A stretch of DNA of 64,000 nucleotides, taken from an uncultured Porphyromonadaceae bacterium (GTDB taxonomy: Bacteria; Bacteroidota; Bacteroidia; Bacteroidales; Barnesiellaceae). The notes under the pieces are model-generated. The model saw only the letters and a program-made list of their open reading frames with translations, did no database searches and was not told where the DNA came from. Shown here in pieces: positions 27,501 through 35,318 of the stretch (the first letter of the stretch is position 1; every line of letters begins with the position of its first letter). A program made the position numbers and the translations under genes. The stretch is from positions 124,001 to 188,000 of the forward strand of contig UPYI01000001.1 of the NCBI GenBank assembly GCA_900538555.1, written 5' to 3'.

Positions 27501-29025
27501 TTACCTGACCGAACCCATCCATACCAATTCGGTCGGCACAGGATGGCAACGCGTATTCGTTTCTCTTGTACAATTCAAGGGGAAAGTAGTTCAAGTGGGA
27601 GTAAACGTGAACGCCCGCTCACAGCAAGACTACTTCCTGCTCGATAATATTGAAGTGCGAGAATTTGCAGGCCATGATGTTGCAGTAACAAGCTTCACAA
27701 CGCCGGCTACCATGACCGTGGGTATTGCCAACAAGGTGACAGCCACAATTTCCAATATGGGCACATACGATGCGGACAACATCGCCATACAACTTCTTGC
27801 CAATAACGTGATGATTGAAACTGTAAATATCGAACATCTCGGAGTGTCGGCTAAACGAGCCATTGAATTCACAGTGCATCCGTCCGTTACACAAACCGAA
27901 GTCTCGACTTATAACATAAATGTAGTGTACGATTTAGACGAAGACTTGTCAAATAACAGAAGCGAGGAGAAAACAGTGGGATTCATCGCTTCCGAACTTC
28001 CGTCTGTCACCATCAACGGAGAAGCGGATGGCAATCAAGTAACCCTTACATGGGAATCTCCCGATACGGAGAGCAAGATCATGCAAGTAACCGATGACCT
28101 TGAAAACTATGAGTCATTCGCAATCGGGAAAGCCGAGAGCTACACATTCTACGACATCGACGGAGACAGCACATTCGGGCTTGACGATGGCATAATGTTT
28201 GAAAATCAAAGCCAACCCATGTCGTATATTGTATTTGATATCGAAAGCATCGACGAAGCAGACCAAAGCAAGGTTGCAACTTTTGCCCACTCCGGAACCA
28301 AATGCTTCGCCGCTTTCTCTTCGACGACAAAAGCCAACGACGACTGGCTGATTTCGCCCGAACTTCCCGGCATTGAGCAAGTCATCAGTTTTTGGCATCG
28401 CTCGGCAAATACCAATTACGGCTACGACCAGTTCGAAATCCTATATTCAATTACAGGCAACGTCCCGACCGACTTCATAAAGTTGGGTGATACATACGCA
28501 TCAAATTCAGGATGGACTAAATTTGAAACCCAACTGCCCGAAGGAGCCAAATACTTTGCGATTCGCTGTATTTCTTACCAGACATTGGCATGGCTGATAG
28601 ACGACATCAGTTATACTCACGGTACGCCCAGCTACACTGTCATCGGGTACAACATCTATCGTGACAACATCAAGATTAACGATGCCTTAGTAACGGAAAA
28701 CAAATACATCGACGACCTCACGGGCTCTACATCAGAGGCTGGCAATCACAGCTACAATGTAACTGCTGTTTACGCCGAAGGCGAATCCGGACTTTCAAAT
28801 GCATACGAGGCTACAACCTCCGGCATTGACGGCGCACATGACGACGGTATATCGATTAAAACGGACAAAGGTGTTATCATCGTCGATGGAGCGAACGACG
28901 TGACTGTATATGGTATAGACGGCAAGATTCACGGAATCGGGCATGAAAATGCTGTAATCGCGGTCGAGCCCGGCTTCTATGTGGTAAAAGCCGATGGCAA
29001 AGCGGTCACAGTCGGCGTTCGCTAA
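24559..29025 (+). CDS. giant secreted protein with choice-of-anchor J and Fn3-like domains
   Basis: A 1488-residue exported protein. After a signal peptide (ending ALSASA) comes a beta-propeller-like region (about 60-310, with KSTGEETMLANIG and similar strands), then Fn3-like domains alternating with choice-of-anchor J (cleaved adhesin) lectin-like domains at about 530-670, 890-1040 and 1220-1355. The recurring DDWLMSAPLKL and DDWLISPELPG segments mark the latter. The last 50 residues (DVTVYGIDGKIHGIG, PGFYVVKADGKAV) resemble a type IX sorting tail. It is likely a surface adhesin or glycan-binding protein. Base composition returns to the backbone type here, so the AT-rich island ends before it. 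Confidence 0.85.
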   Translation: MSKNFNLLFVLTALLCLALSASAITSPYVVVEQNTQTIKTRGEVKDHFKYRSITTFRGNSATNQNKIASAAFLPNKAPAAKIVKFPNIIGSVVQSNAGLNVGIYSINENGLTAIKTNYTMNASNGGAALDGKYICCFMDQFGGQVYGAYYRIFDMSDWTLTEQNYQADFNLMSECMTSDGSDIYGCFYKNDLSGYELGTMSLTPVKRTGTIRSLTEPYSALACNTEALYGIYGDGRLVEINKSTGEETMLANIGIVSNYLTSATYDNKTGILYYASCTDEETALYSIDFNNGYAVSKICDLQGEVCGMHIVAPLAEDGAPAAISDLSVLFDGGSLNGNATFTMPSQNFAGGELTGDLLYKVMANDEEIAQGNAAPSASIDTPIQVAQAEMYKFTVIASNSIGDSPASNKVTLWVGPDKPYAPENVVIAYNNGTFDISWNAVTASENNGYFDASKVRYTVARYNNGIKETVVANNIAETQCEDAVAQPEQLSIYTYKVTATFEGTTSNETKSNAVVMGCIIPPYSNEFATSDDFCPFTVIDYNNDQNTWSWNEAGSAFIGYSWEKDMDDWLMSAPLKLEAGKAYRLAFDARGESEYYKDLFEVKMGNQCNADAMVTELIGTTELTDATYRTYYALITPETTGIYYIGIHCLSKKNMGSIYIDKFAIEAPIPDSAPAIVENVKFTAQPDGSAAIDVSFNAPDKSIAGNTLASVTDAKVSRDGEVVKIFTNVEPGATLTFKDIVGEETTVHYTIVASNEFGEGTPYDSNAYAGLKLPATPTDCKIIESASVPGQVTVTWNPLTQDVDGDSINSNLITYTLVDINEQIVATGLTSEDAEKGWTTNINLPNSGEQALAIFYIFAENRIGRNPVNGFTQMIPVGDVYEIPFKESCPEALLQHVWMNEGAYWSTAQSCYQPVCMPQDDDQGMFYLEPFLAKENNLLLSGKILIPESDKVVGLSFYYCGTTDDLFDLAPTVRIPSGETYYLTEPIHTNSVGTGWQRVFVSLVQFKGKVVQVGVNVNARSQQDYFLLDNIEVREFAGHDVAVTSFTTPATMTVGIANKVTATISNMGTYDADNIAIQLLANNVMIETVNIEHLGVSAKRAIEFTVHPSVTQTEVSTYNINVVYDLDEDLSNNRSEEKTVGFIASELPSVTINGEADGNQVTLTWESPDTESKIMQVTDDLENYESFAIGKAESYTFYDIDGDSTFGLDDGIMFENQSQPMSYIVFDIESIDEADQSKVATFAHSGTKCFAAFSSTTKANDDWLISPELPGIEQVISFWHRSANTNYGYDQFEILYSITGNVPTDFIKLGDTYASNSGWTKFETQLPEGAKYFAIRCISYQTLAWLIDDISYTHGTPSYTVIGYNIYRDNIKINDALVTENKYIDDLTGSTSEAGNHSYNVTAVYAEGESGLSNAYEATTSGIDGAHDDGISIKTDKGVIIVDGANDVTVYGIDGKIHGIGHENAVIAVEPGFYVVKADGKAVTVGVR

Positions 29026-29044
29026 CCTATCGGGACAAGCAATC

Positions 29045-29140
29045 CTCATAAAGGGATCAAGAATGTGGATGACCGGAGTTTACTGATGTAAACGACTTAG
29101 CCCGGACAATAGTAGCACAGCAAGACTGGGCATGACACAC
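29045..29140 (+). repeat. family B dispersed element, copy 1
   Basis: About 95 bases sharing GTTTACTGATGTAAAC and CGACTTAGCCCG with copies at 30126, 38700 and 62454. It begins 20 bases after the stop of the secreted-protein gene, in the same direction. Confidence 0.75.
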
Positions 29141-29169
29141 ACCGACGTGTGGTTCAATATAGACACGGT

Positions 29170-29218
29170 GAGAGCAGAAGCAAACCACGGAACTTCATTT
29201 TCCGGTTGCTTCGGCTCT
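29170..29218 (+). repeat. divergent family A element
   Basis: GAGAGCAGAAGC at the left matches the family A arm. The interior folds as a long imperfect hairpin (AGCAGAAGC..AACC with GGTTGCTTCGGCT), with GGAA/TTCC at the tip. Confidence 0.55.
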
Positions 29219-29349
29219 TACTTTTCACCATATCTGTAAACTGAAACCAACAACACTGTGTATGAAAAAAATTTCTCTTGCCATAACCAACAGCACCCAG
29301 CTATATCGAAATATTTTACAACTCATGTATAGAATGAGTAAATTATTTC

Positions 29350-29543
29350 TATCTTTGCATTGCCCATTGGGCGACATATTTGATAGGAAGCGTTTAGCTT
29401 ATTCCTTATCGATGAATCTGGACAATTCAAACGTGTTAAAGGAATATGGAACGTTCTCCTTTGGTTTCGTATATAGTGCATTCTGCATTAGATACAGCCA
29501 AAGGCGTGAGCTGTTTTTCGTATATTTAACACAGGTTGTCCAG
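29350..29543 (+). ncRNA. rod-shaped structured RNA, 6S-like candidate
   Basis: A TATCTTTG box (29350-29357) precedes a sequence that folds into a rod. An 8-bp closing stem (29418-29425 with 29536-29543) is followed by a 7-bp stem (TGTTAAA 29434-29440 with TTTAACA 29525-29531), a large open region (about 17 and 20 bases), a 7-bp stem (CCTTTGG 29458-29464 with CCAAAGG 29498-29504) and a small apical hairpin. Stems around a central bubble are the hallmark of 6S RNA, which binds RNA polymerase. A small hairpin (GCCCATTGGGC) stands at the 5' side. No protein frame explains the pairing. The identity is inferred. Confidence 0.55.
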
Positions 29544-29580
29544 AACCGATCGGTAATATAAGCTAACAGTCTTGCGCCTT

Positions 29581-29656
29581 CCTTGTTTTAAAATTTCTCC
29601 TTTGAGGCTGGGGAGAAAGCAAAAAAGGGCTCAGCGAAAAAAACTTTAAAACAAGG
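29581..29656 (+). other. strongly structured pseudoknot-like element
   Basis: A perfect 12-bp stem (CCTTGTTTTAAA with TTTAAAACAAGG) encloses a second perfect stem (TTTCTCC 29594-29600 with GGAGAAA 29612-29618). The loop of the inner stem contains TGAG, able to pair with CTCA at 29630-29633 across an A-rich linker. It may be a second domain of the upstream RNA or an independent element. Confidence 0.5.
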
Positions 29657-29806
29657 CAAAGTGCTATATCAATAATTGAAAAAATTATTCCAGCCTACTT
29701 TCTTGCTCCCCAAAAATCAATTTTATAAAACATGAGTTTTGCGTTTGATGAGAATGGCATGCCTATCGACTATGCTTGCAACAGCATGATGCCACGACAT
29801 TTTTGC

Positions 29807-30088
29807 ATGAAGAAATTTTACGTTTTCGTATGTGCAGTATTGATTTCGCTCTGTGGCATTCCGGTACAAGGTGCCGATTACAAGAGCATTTTTATGGAAG
29901 AGTATGCTACTCTCATAGAGCCATCTGCCAAAGAAAACGGGTTGCTATGGGATGACGATACCTCAATACCAGAATTCAAGTCAGTAAGTTCATGGGAATT
30001 CCGCAATAACTTCAATACCTTAAAGAGTTGGCTTGATACTCGCGTAAAATATATGCTCGATCATAAGAACTTCGGTCTATACGAGTAA
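29807..30088 (+). CDS. small exported protein resembling a CotH C-terminus
   Basis: From the ATG at 29807 it encodes 93 residues: a signal peptide (MKKFYVFVCAVLISLCGIPV), then a helical part. FMEEYATLIEPSAKENGLLW and FNTLKSWLDTRVKYMLDH follow the pattern at the end of CotH proteins, including the one at 50333-52201 (LIDTYAEELQASQSLNFRRW, QNVKNYIRKRFDRLDRM). The catalytic part of CotH is absent, so this is either a rearranged remnant with a signal peptide or an independent small protein. An in-frame start at 29732 would bury the signal peptide and is less likely. Confidence 0.5.
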   Translation: MKKFYVFVCAVLISLCGIPVQGADYKSIFMEEYATLIEPSAKENGLLWDDDTSIPEFKSVSSWEFRNNFNTLKSWLDTRVKYMLDHKNFGLYE

Positions 30089-30125
30089 TTCTTACGTTAG
30101 CCCCTATTAACCGAAAGACGGTGTG

Positions 30126-30240
30126 CATAATGTCCAACCGGTCGTGTTGCCGTCGGAATTCGGGCTAAGTCGTTTCCGTCAGTAAACCCCTGTCACCCTC
30201 ATCCTCTACGCCTTGTATTTTAGACATTCTAATGCACTGA
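30126..30240 (-). repeat. family B dispersed element, copy 2
   Basis: About 115 bases on the minus strand, roughly three-quarters identical by eye to the copy at 62454-62560. They share GGCGTAGAGGATGAGG, the GTTTAC/GTAAAC palindrome (here GGAAAC) and CGACTTAGCCCG. No minus-strand gene ends nearby. Confidence 0.75.
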
Positions 30241-30241
30241 C

Positions 30242-30283
30242 AAGGGGTTGCATCGGAAATGCGAAATTCCGATGCAACCCTTT
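30242..30283. terminator. long hairpin (stem S) beside family B copy 2
   Basis: A 17-bp stem (30242-30258 with 30267-30283, one G-U pair) around an 8-base loop. Equivalent hairpins adjoin the family B copies at 38700 and 62454. A terminator role is inferred. Confidence 0.55.
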
Positions 30284-30330
30284 ATCGTCGTATTCACCCG
30301 ATCGATCGGGCAAGAAATTCATAAAATAAA

Positions 30331-30420
30331 CTGCAAGCCGAGAGCAGAAGCCATCAAGTGAAAACTTGAACCGGTTATGCCGAGGCGAAGCATTTATTGA
30401 AAACTAAAAGTTTAAAATAA
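30331..30420 (+). repeat. family A dispersed element
   Basis: Conserved arms GAGAGCAGAAGCC and TATGCCGAGGCG flank a central hairpin CAAGT-GAAA-ACTTG with a GNRA-type loop. The outer end continues to AAAAGTTTAAAATAA. It lies upstream of the AddB-like gene, whose own TAACTTTG box is at 30472-30479. Confidence 0.75.
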
Positions 30421-30503
30421 AAAAATTTTATCCGCTACATAAAAAAGCGCCAAAGTCTCCCTAAGATTGAGTAACTTTGTGTTATAAACCAACGACACAG
30501 AGC

Positions 30504-33389
30504 ATGGAGCCTTTTCTAAAAAAGATTGCCCGTACGTTTTACCGCAAATACGGTACAGCGATCACCCGCCTTGCATTCGTTTTCCCGAACCGACGCAGCG
30601 GTATATTCTTTCAGAAGTACTTAGCGGAAGAAGCGGGAATGGCGATGTTCTCGCCCCACATCACAACGATCAACGATCTGATGGGCGAATTGTCGCCCTA
30701 CCGGAAAATCGACCGCATCGCCCTGCTGTTCATGCTTTACCGGATATATAAAGAGCGTAAAAACTCGGACGAACCGTTCGACGATTTCGTGTTCTGGGGC
30801 GAAATGCTGCTAAACGATTTCGACGATGTGGACAAGTATATGGTGGATGCCGCCCAATTGTTTACGAATATACACGACCTGAAAGAGATCGACGAATTTT
30901 ACCTGACCGAGGAACAGATCGAAGTGATCAAACGTTTTTGGGGGCATTTCTTTTTTCCGGATACGAACAGTCCGCAAAAGCAGGAGTTCATTTCGCTATG
31001 GGAAATCCTGTATCCGTTATACGACGATCTGCGTTCCGAGCTGAAACAGCAGGGGCTGGCATACGAGGGTATGATTTTTCGCGATGTCGCCGAACGGGCA
31101 AAGGCTAACGAAGCGTTCGACCTGCCATACGAGCAGGTGGTTTTCATCGGGTTCAACGCGATCACCGAGGCGGAACGTGTATTGATGAAACAGTTGCAAC
31201 GCAGCGGTATCGGCGACTTTTATTGGGATTATTTCGCCCCTACTCTGTTCCAGAACGGGAAACCCGACCGATACAACCGTGCCGTCTATTTTCTGGAAGA
31301 TAACATGCGGTTGTTCCCGTCGAAACTGGATATCGGCGAATCGGTGCTGCAATCGCGCCCGGAAATCGAACTGTTCGCTATCCCGTCGGCTATCGGTCAG
31401 GCGAAACAGAGCATGGCGATATTGAACGAACTGATCGCTTCGGGCGACATTCCCCAACCCGACAAGGCGTTGAATACCGCTATCGTATTGCCCGACGAAG
31501 AGCTGTTGATGCCGGTGCTCTACTCTATACCGGAAGAGATCGACCCGATAAACGTAACGATGGGATATACGTTGCAACATACGCCCATCGCCGCATTGAT
31601 GGATGCGATCTATCAGATGCAACGGCACATCCGGTACCAAAAGGGGGAAGCCTTGTTCTATCATCTGGAAGTGAAGCAATTGCTAAGCCATCGGTTAGTA
31701 GCCCGCATGCTGGGCAGCACGGCTCTGGAAACCATCGAATACATCAACCGGAACAATCGTATCTATATACAGAAATCGGAACTGCAACGGCATCCGTTCA
31801 TGGATGTGCTGTTCCGCGCCGTTACACCTGCCGACGCATCGGGCTATCTGCTCGACATCCTCGAATTTCTGCAAAAAGAAAACCGGGAGGAGGATACGGA
31901 CGAGAACGATCCTGCCTGCGGATTCTCACAGGTGGAACGGGAATTTATCTACCATTACTATATCACCGTGCGCCGGTTGAACGATGTGATCGCCTCGCAC
32001 GGCATGGAGATGGACGTCTCCACCTACTTCCGGCTGTTGAGCAAAATGACTGCCGGCATTTCTATTCCGTTCCGTGGCGAACCGTTGTCGGGATTACAGG
32101 TGATGGGCGTGCTGGAAACCCGTGCGCTGGATTTCGAAAACCTGATTATCCTGTCGATGAACGAGGATATATTCCCCGTCAAGAAAGTGGCGGGAACGTT
32201 CATTCCCTATAATTTGAGACGGGGGTTCGGCATGGCTACGACCGAGCATCAGGACAGTATCTACGCTTACTATTTTTACCGGATGATCAGTCGCGCCAAA
32301 CGGGTGTTTCTATTGTACGACAGCCGTACCGAAGGACTGCAATCGGGCGAAATGAGCCGATATGTGTACCAACTGAAATATCATTACCGATACGAAATAC
32401 ATGAGAAAGTGCTTTCGTACAATATCGGGACGGAAAAGCCATTGACCCTGCAAATCGAGAAAACGGACGAAATCATGCGGAAGTTGAACGAACGGTTATC
32501 GGGCGGGGAAAGACATTTGTCGGCAAGCGCGATAAATACCTACCTCAACTGCCCGTTGCAGTTTTATTTTCAGGAAGTCGAGGGAATCGGCAACGAGGAC
32601 GAGGTGAACGAGAATATCGACAGCAGCACGTTCGGAACTATATACCACAATGTCATGCGGCATATCTACGACCGCATGAAAGGTGAATGCGACAGGGTGA
32701 CGGTAACTTCGGACATGATCGATGCTGTGCTGAAAGACAAAGAGTTGCTTACTTCGTTCATCGAACGGGAGTATGCCGAGAATTTTTTCAAGAGGAAGCA
32801 TCCCGAAACTCTTACCGGGAAGGATTACATGGTGGCGGAGATCATCCGGAAATATGTCCGAAAAACATTGTCGGAGGATAAACGCAACACGCCGTTCACA
32901 TACTTGGAATCGGAAAAATTGCTCGACGAAGAGATGCCGTTCGGAAATGCCGGACAACGGGTACGCATCAAAGGATATATCGACCGGGTGGAAGAAAAAA
33001 ACGGTGTGGTGCGGATTATCGACTACAAGACGGGAAAAGACAAATCGAACTTTCCATCGGTCGAATCGCTTTTCGATAAAAGCCGTAGCGAACGGAACAA
33101 AGCGGTGATGCAGGTATTCCTGTATTGCGCCGTGTACCAGCAGGAGAAGGGTTATGAAATGCCGATACAGGGATTTATCTATGGACTGCGTTCGCTGTTC
33201 GATCATTTCAAACCGATCATTCAGATGGGACAAACCGAGATTACGGATTTCAACCGGCTTAAAGATGAATTCATGCAGGAACTGGACCGCTGCTTATGTG
33301 AAATATTCGATCCCAATACGGCTTTCACGCAGACCGAGGTCGGCAAGCATTGCCTTTACTGCAATTTCAAGAACATCTGCAAACGGTAG
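30504..33389 (+). CDS. AddB-like PD-(D/E)XK nuclease
   Basis: A 961-residue recombination/repair protein of the AddB type (double-strand-break end processing with an AddA-like helicase). The N-terminal part is an inactivated helicase fold (FVFPNRRSGIFFQKYL). The C-terminal nuclease has the PD-(D/E)XK core (VRIKGYIDRVEEKNGVVRII, then DYKTGK) framed by the iron-sulphur cysteines: one in NTYLNCPLQFYF and three in CLYCNFKNIC at the very end. I chose the ATG at 30504, since a TAACTTTG box sits at 30472-30479. The partner addA is not in the window before it and none follows. Confidence 0.88.
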   Translation: MEPFLKKIARTFYRKYGTAITRLAFVFPNRRSGIFFQKYLAEEAGMAMFSPHITTINDLMGELSPYRKIDRIALLFMLYRIYKERKNSDEPFDDFVFWGEMLLNDFDDVDKYMVDAAQLFTNIHDLKEIDEFYLTEEQIEVIKRFWGHFFFPDTNSPQKQEFISLWEILYPLYDDLRSELKQQGLAYEGMIFRDVAERAKANEAFDLPYEQVVFIGFNAITEAERVLMKQLQRSGIGDFYWDYFAPTLFQNGKPDRYNRAVYFLEDNMRLFPSKLDIGESVLQSRPEIELFAIPSAIGQAKQSMAILNELIASGDIPQPDKALNTAIVLPDEELLMPVLYSIPEEIDPINVTMGYTLQHTPIAALMDAIYQMQRHIRYQKGEALFYHLEVKQLLSHRLVARMLGSTALETIEYINRNNRIYIQKSELQRHPFMDVLFRAVTPADASGYLLDILEFLQKENREEDTDENDPACGFSQVEREFIYHYYITVRRLNDVIASHGMEMDVSTYFRLLSKMTAGISIPFRGEPLSGLQVMGVLETRALDFENLIILSMNEDIFPVKKVAGTFIPYNLRRGFGMATTEHQDSIYAYYFYRMISRAKRVFLLYDSRTEGLQSGEMSRYVYQLKYHYRYEIHEKVLSYNIGTEKPLTLQIEKTDEIMRKLNERLSGGERHLSASAINTYLNCPLQFYFQEVEGIGNEDEVNENIDSSTFGTIYHNVMRHIYDRMKGECDRVTVTSDMIDAVLKDKELLTSFIEREYAENFFKRKHPETLTGKDYMVAEIIRKYVRKTLSEDKRNTPFTYLESEKLLDEEMPFGNAGQRVRIKGYIDRVEEKNGVVRIIDYKTGKDKSNFPSVESLFDKSRSERNKAVMQVFLYCAVYQQEKGYEMPIQGFIYGLRSLFDHFKPIIQMGQTEITDFNRLKDEFMQELDRCLCEIFDPNTAFTQTEVGKHCLYCNFKNICKR

Positions 33390-33553
33390 CCGGGCAACAA
33401 ATGCCCGCGACAGCAGCCAAAGTATCGAACGGATGAGCGAGATAAATAGCCGAGAAATTTGGTTCGGGTTGCAAATCAAATTACATTTGCAGGAACGAAG
33501 TGCAACGGGACACCCGCACACGAAAATGAATATCAAATAATTTTATACATACA

Positions 33554-35305
33554 ATGAAAAAGTTTTTTATCACCATGTTTGCCTGCGTATTCGGCGTATT
33601 GATCGCCGGATTTATCTTCTTTACGGGATTGATGATCTCGTTGGCGGGCATCTCTCTGTCTTCGTCGTCGAGCACCTATACGGCAAAGCCCAATACCATA
33701 TTGCATCTCGACTTGTCGGGCAGTCTGACCGAACGGAGCGAAGAGGACTATAAAAACATCGTCTTCGGATCGCAAACCAATACCATCGGCTTGGACGATG
33801 TACAGAAAGCCATACGTATCGCCAAAGACGATGCGAACATATCGGGTATATACATCGAGACCGACGGTTTGTCTGCCGGCATCGCGTCGCTGGGAGAAAT
33901 ACGTAAAGCACTGATCGACTTTAAGGAGAGCGGCAAATTCATTTATGCATACTCCGACAACATGATGCAATCGGAATATTACTTAGCATCGGTCGCCGAC
34001 AGTGTAATACTGAATCCGGTCGGATCGCTGCTGCTTTGCGGTCTGTCGTCGGAACATATTTTCTACACCAAAGTGTTGGAAAAAGCGGGTATCGAAATGC
34101 AGATATTCAAGGTGGGTACATACAAATCGGCAGTCGAACCGTTTATCGCTACGGAAATGAGCCGAGCCAACCGCGAACAGACCCGCATCTACATCGAGTC
34201 GATATGGAACGACATGGTAAACAGCATCGCCGAAAGCCGCCATTTGTCGGCTGAACAGGTAAACGAATATGCCAATACGATGATGCTGACGACCGAAGCC
34301 GAAAAATTAGTCGGATACGGTTTGATCGACGCATTGATGTATCGTCCGCAAATGGAGGCATTCTTGAAAATGCGGCTCGGGATCGACGAAAACAAATCGC
34401 TGGCAATGGCATCGGTCAAGGAAGTGATTTCGATTCCGCAGGTAGAGAAAAAAGCCAAAGACCAAATCGCCATCGTCTATGCCGTCGGCGAGATAGACGG
34501 AAGTGACGGTTCGGGCGTCAATACGAAAAAGCTGGTAGAGGACCTTGTAAAGATAGCCCAAGACAAAGAAATCAAAGCCGTGGTATTGCGGGTCAATTCG
34601 CCCGGAGGCAGTGCATTCGGATCGGAACAGGTATGGGCTGCTGTCGAAGAGATCAAAGCCAAAGGGAAAAAGGTAGCCGTATCTATGGGTGACCTTGCGG
34701 CTTCGGGCGGTTATTACATCTCGTGCAACGCCGACCGGATATTCGCCGAGCCTACCACTCTCACCGGCTCTATCGGTATCTTCGGTATGATACCTTGCGC
34801 AGAAGAGTTGCTGACAGATAAAATCGGACTTCGTTTCGACAACGTGAAAACCAATAAATTCAGTCAAGTCGTATCACTGAACCGCAAAATGACCGCCGAA
34901 GAAAAAGCGAATTTCCAAGCGTATGTAAACCGCGGATATGAGTTGTTTGTCAGCCGTTGTGCCGAAGGTCGCGGTATGACGACGGAGGCGATCAAGAAAA
35001 TTGCCGAAGGTAGGGTCTGGGACGGACGCACCGCACAAACGATCGGGCTGGTAGACGAATTGGGCGGAATGGACGCAGCCTTAGCTTGGGTAGCCGATGC
35101 CTCCGAAATCGAAAACTACTCGACCGTCGTATATCCGAAACAGAAAGACCTGTTTGAACGGATCATGGAAGAACTGAACGGAAATATGGAAGCCCGATTC
35201 ATGAAATCGTACTTGGGCAACGATTATAAGTATTATCGCACCATACGCGCGGTACGCGATATGGATCCGATCCAATGCCGGATGGAAGAATTCGAACTCC
35301 GCTAA
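33554..35305 (+). CDS. sppA: signal peptide peptidase SppA (67K type)
   Basis: A membrane-bound serine protease that degrades leftover signal peptides. The 583-residue long form has one N-terminal membrane helix and a duplicated domain. The catalytic Lys is in the first half (FKVGTYKSAVEPF) and the catalytic Ser in the second (GDLAASGGYYISCNADRIFA), followed by TLTGSIGIFGM. It begins 164 bases after the AddB-like gene; that gap holds nothing obvious. LpxK starts 13 bases downstream, suggesting one transcript. Confidence 0.95.
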   Translation: MKKFFITMFACVFGVLIAGFIFFTGLMISLAGISLSSSSSTYTAKPNTILHLDLSGSLTERSEEDYKNIVFGSQTNTIGLDDVQKAIRIAKDDANISGIYIETDGLSAGIASLGEIRKALIDFKESGKFIYAYSDNMMQSEYYLASVADSVILNPVGSLLLCGLSSEHIFYTKVLEKAGIEMQIFKVGTYKSAVEPFIATEMSRANREQTRIYIESIWNDMVNSIAESRHLSAEQVNEYANTMMLTTEAEKLVGYGLIDALMYRPQMEAFLKMRLGIDENKSLAMASVKEVISIPQVEKKAKDQIAIVYAVGEIDGSDGSGVNTKKLVEDLVKIAQDKEIKAVVLRVNSPGGSAFGSEQVWAAVEEIKAKGKKVAVSMGDLAASGGYYISCNADRIFAEPTTLTGSIGIFGMIPCAEELLTDKIGLRFDNVKTNKFSQVVSLNRKMTAEEKANFQAYVNRGYELFVSRCAEGRGMTTEAIKKIAEGRVWDGRTAQTIGLVDELGGMDAALAWVADASEIENYSTVVYPKQKDLFERIMEELNGNMEARFMKSYLGNDYKYYRTIRAVRDMDPIQCRMEEFELR

Positions 35306-35318
35306 ACCGTTATGCACC

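Noticed and set aside
29262..29561. A 99-residue protein in the segment of the 6S-like RNA
   Set aside because: The translation has no domain or signal and the sequence is better explained by base-paired RNA stems behind a promoter box.
29350..29656. Retron non-coding RNA
   Set aside because: No reverse transcriptase gene is nearby, and the paired regions fit a rod plus a separate pseudoknot-like element rather than msr-msd.
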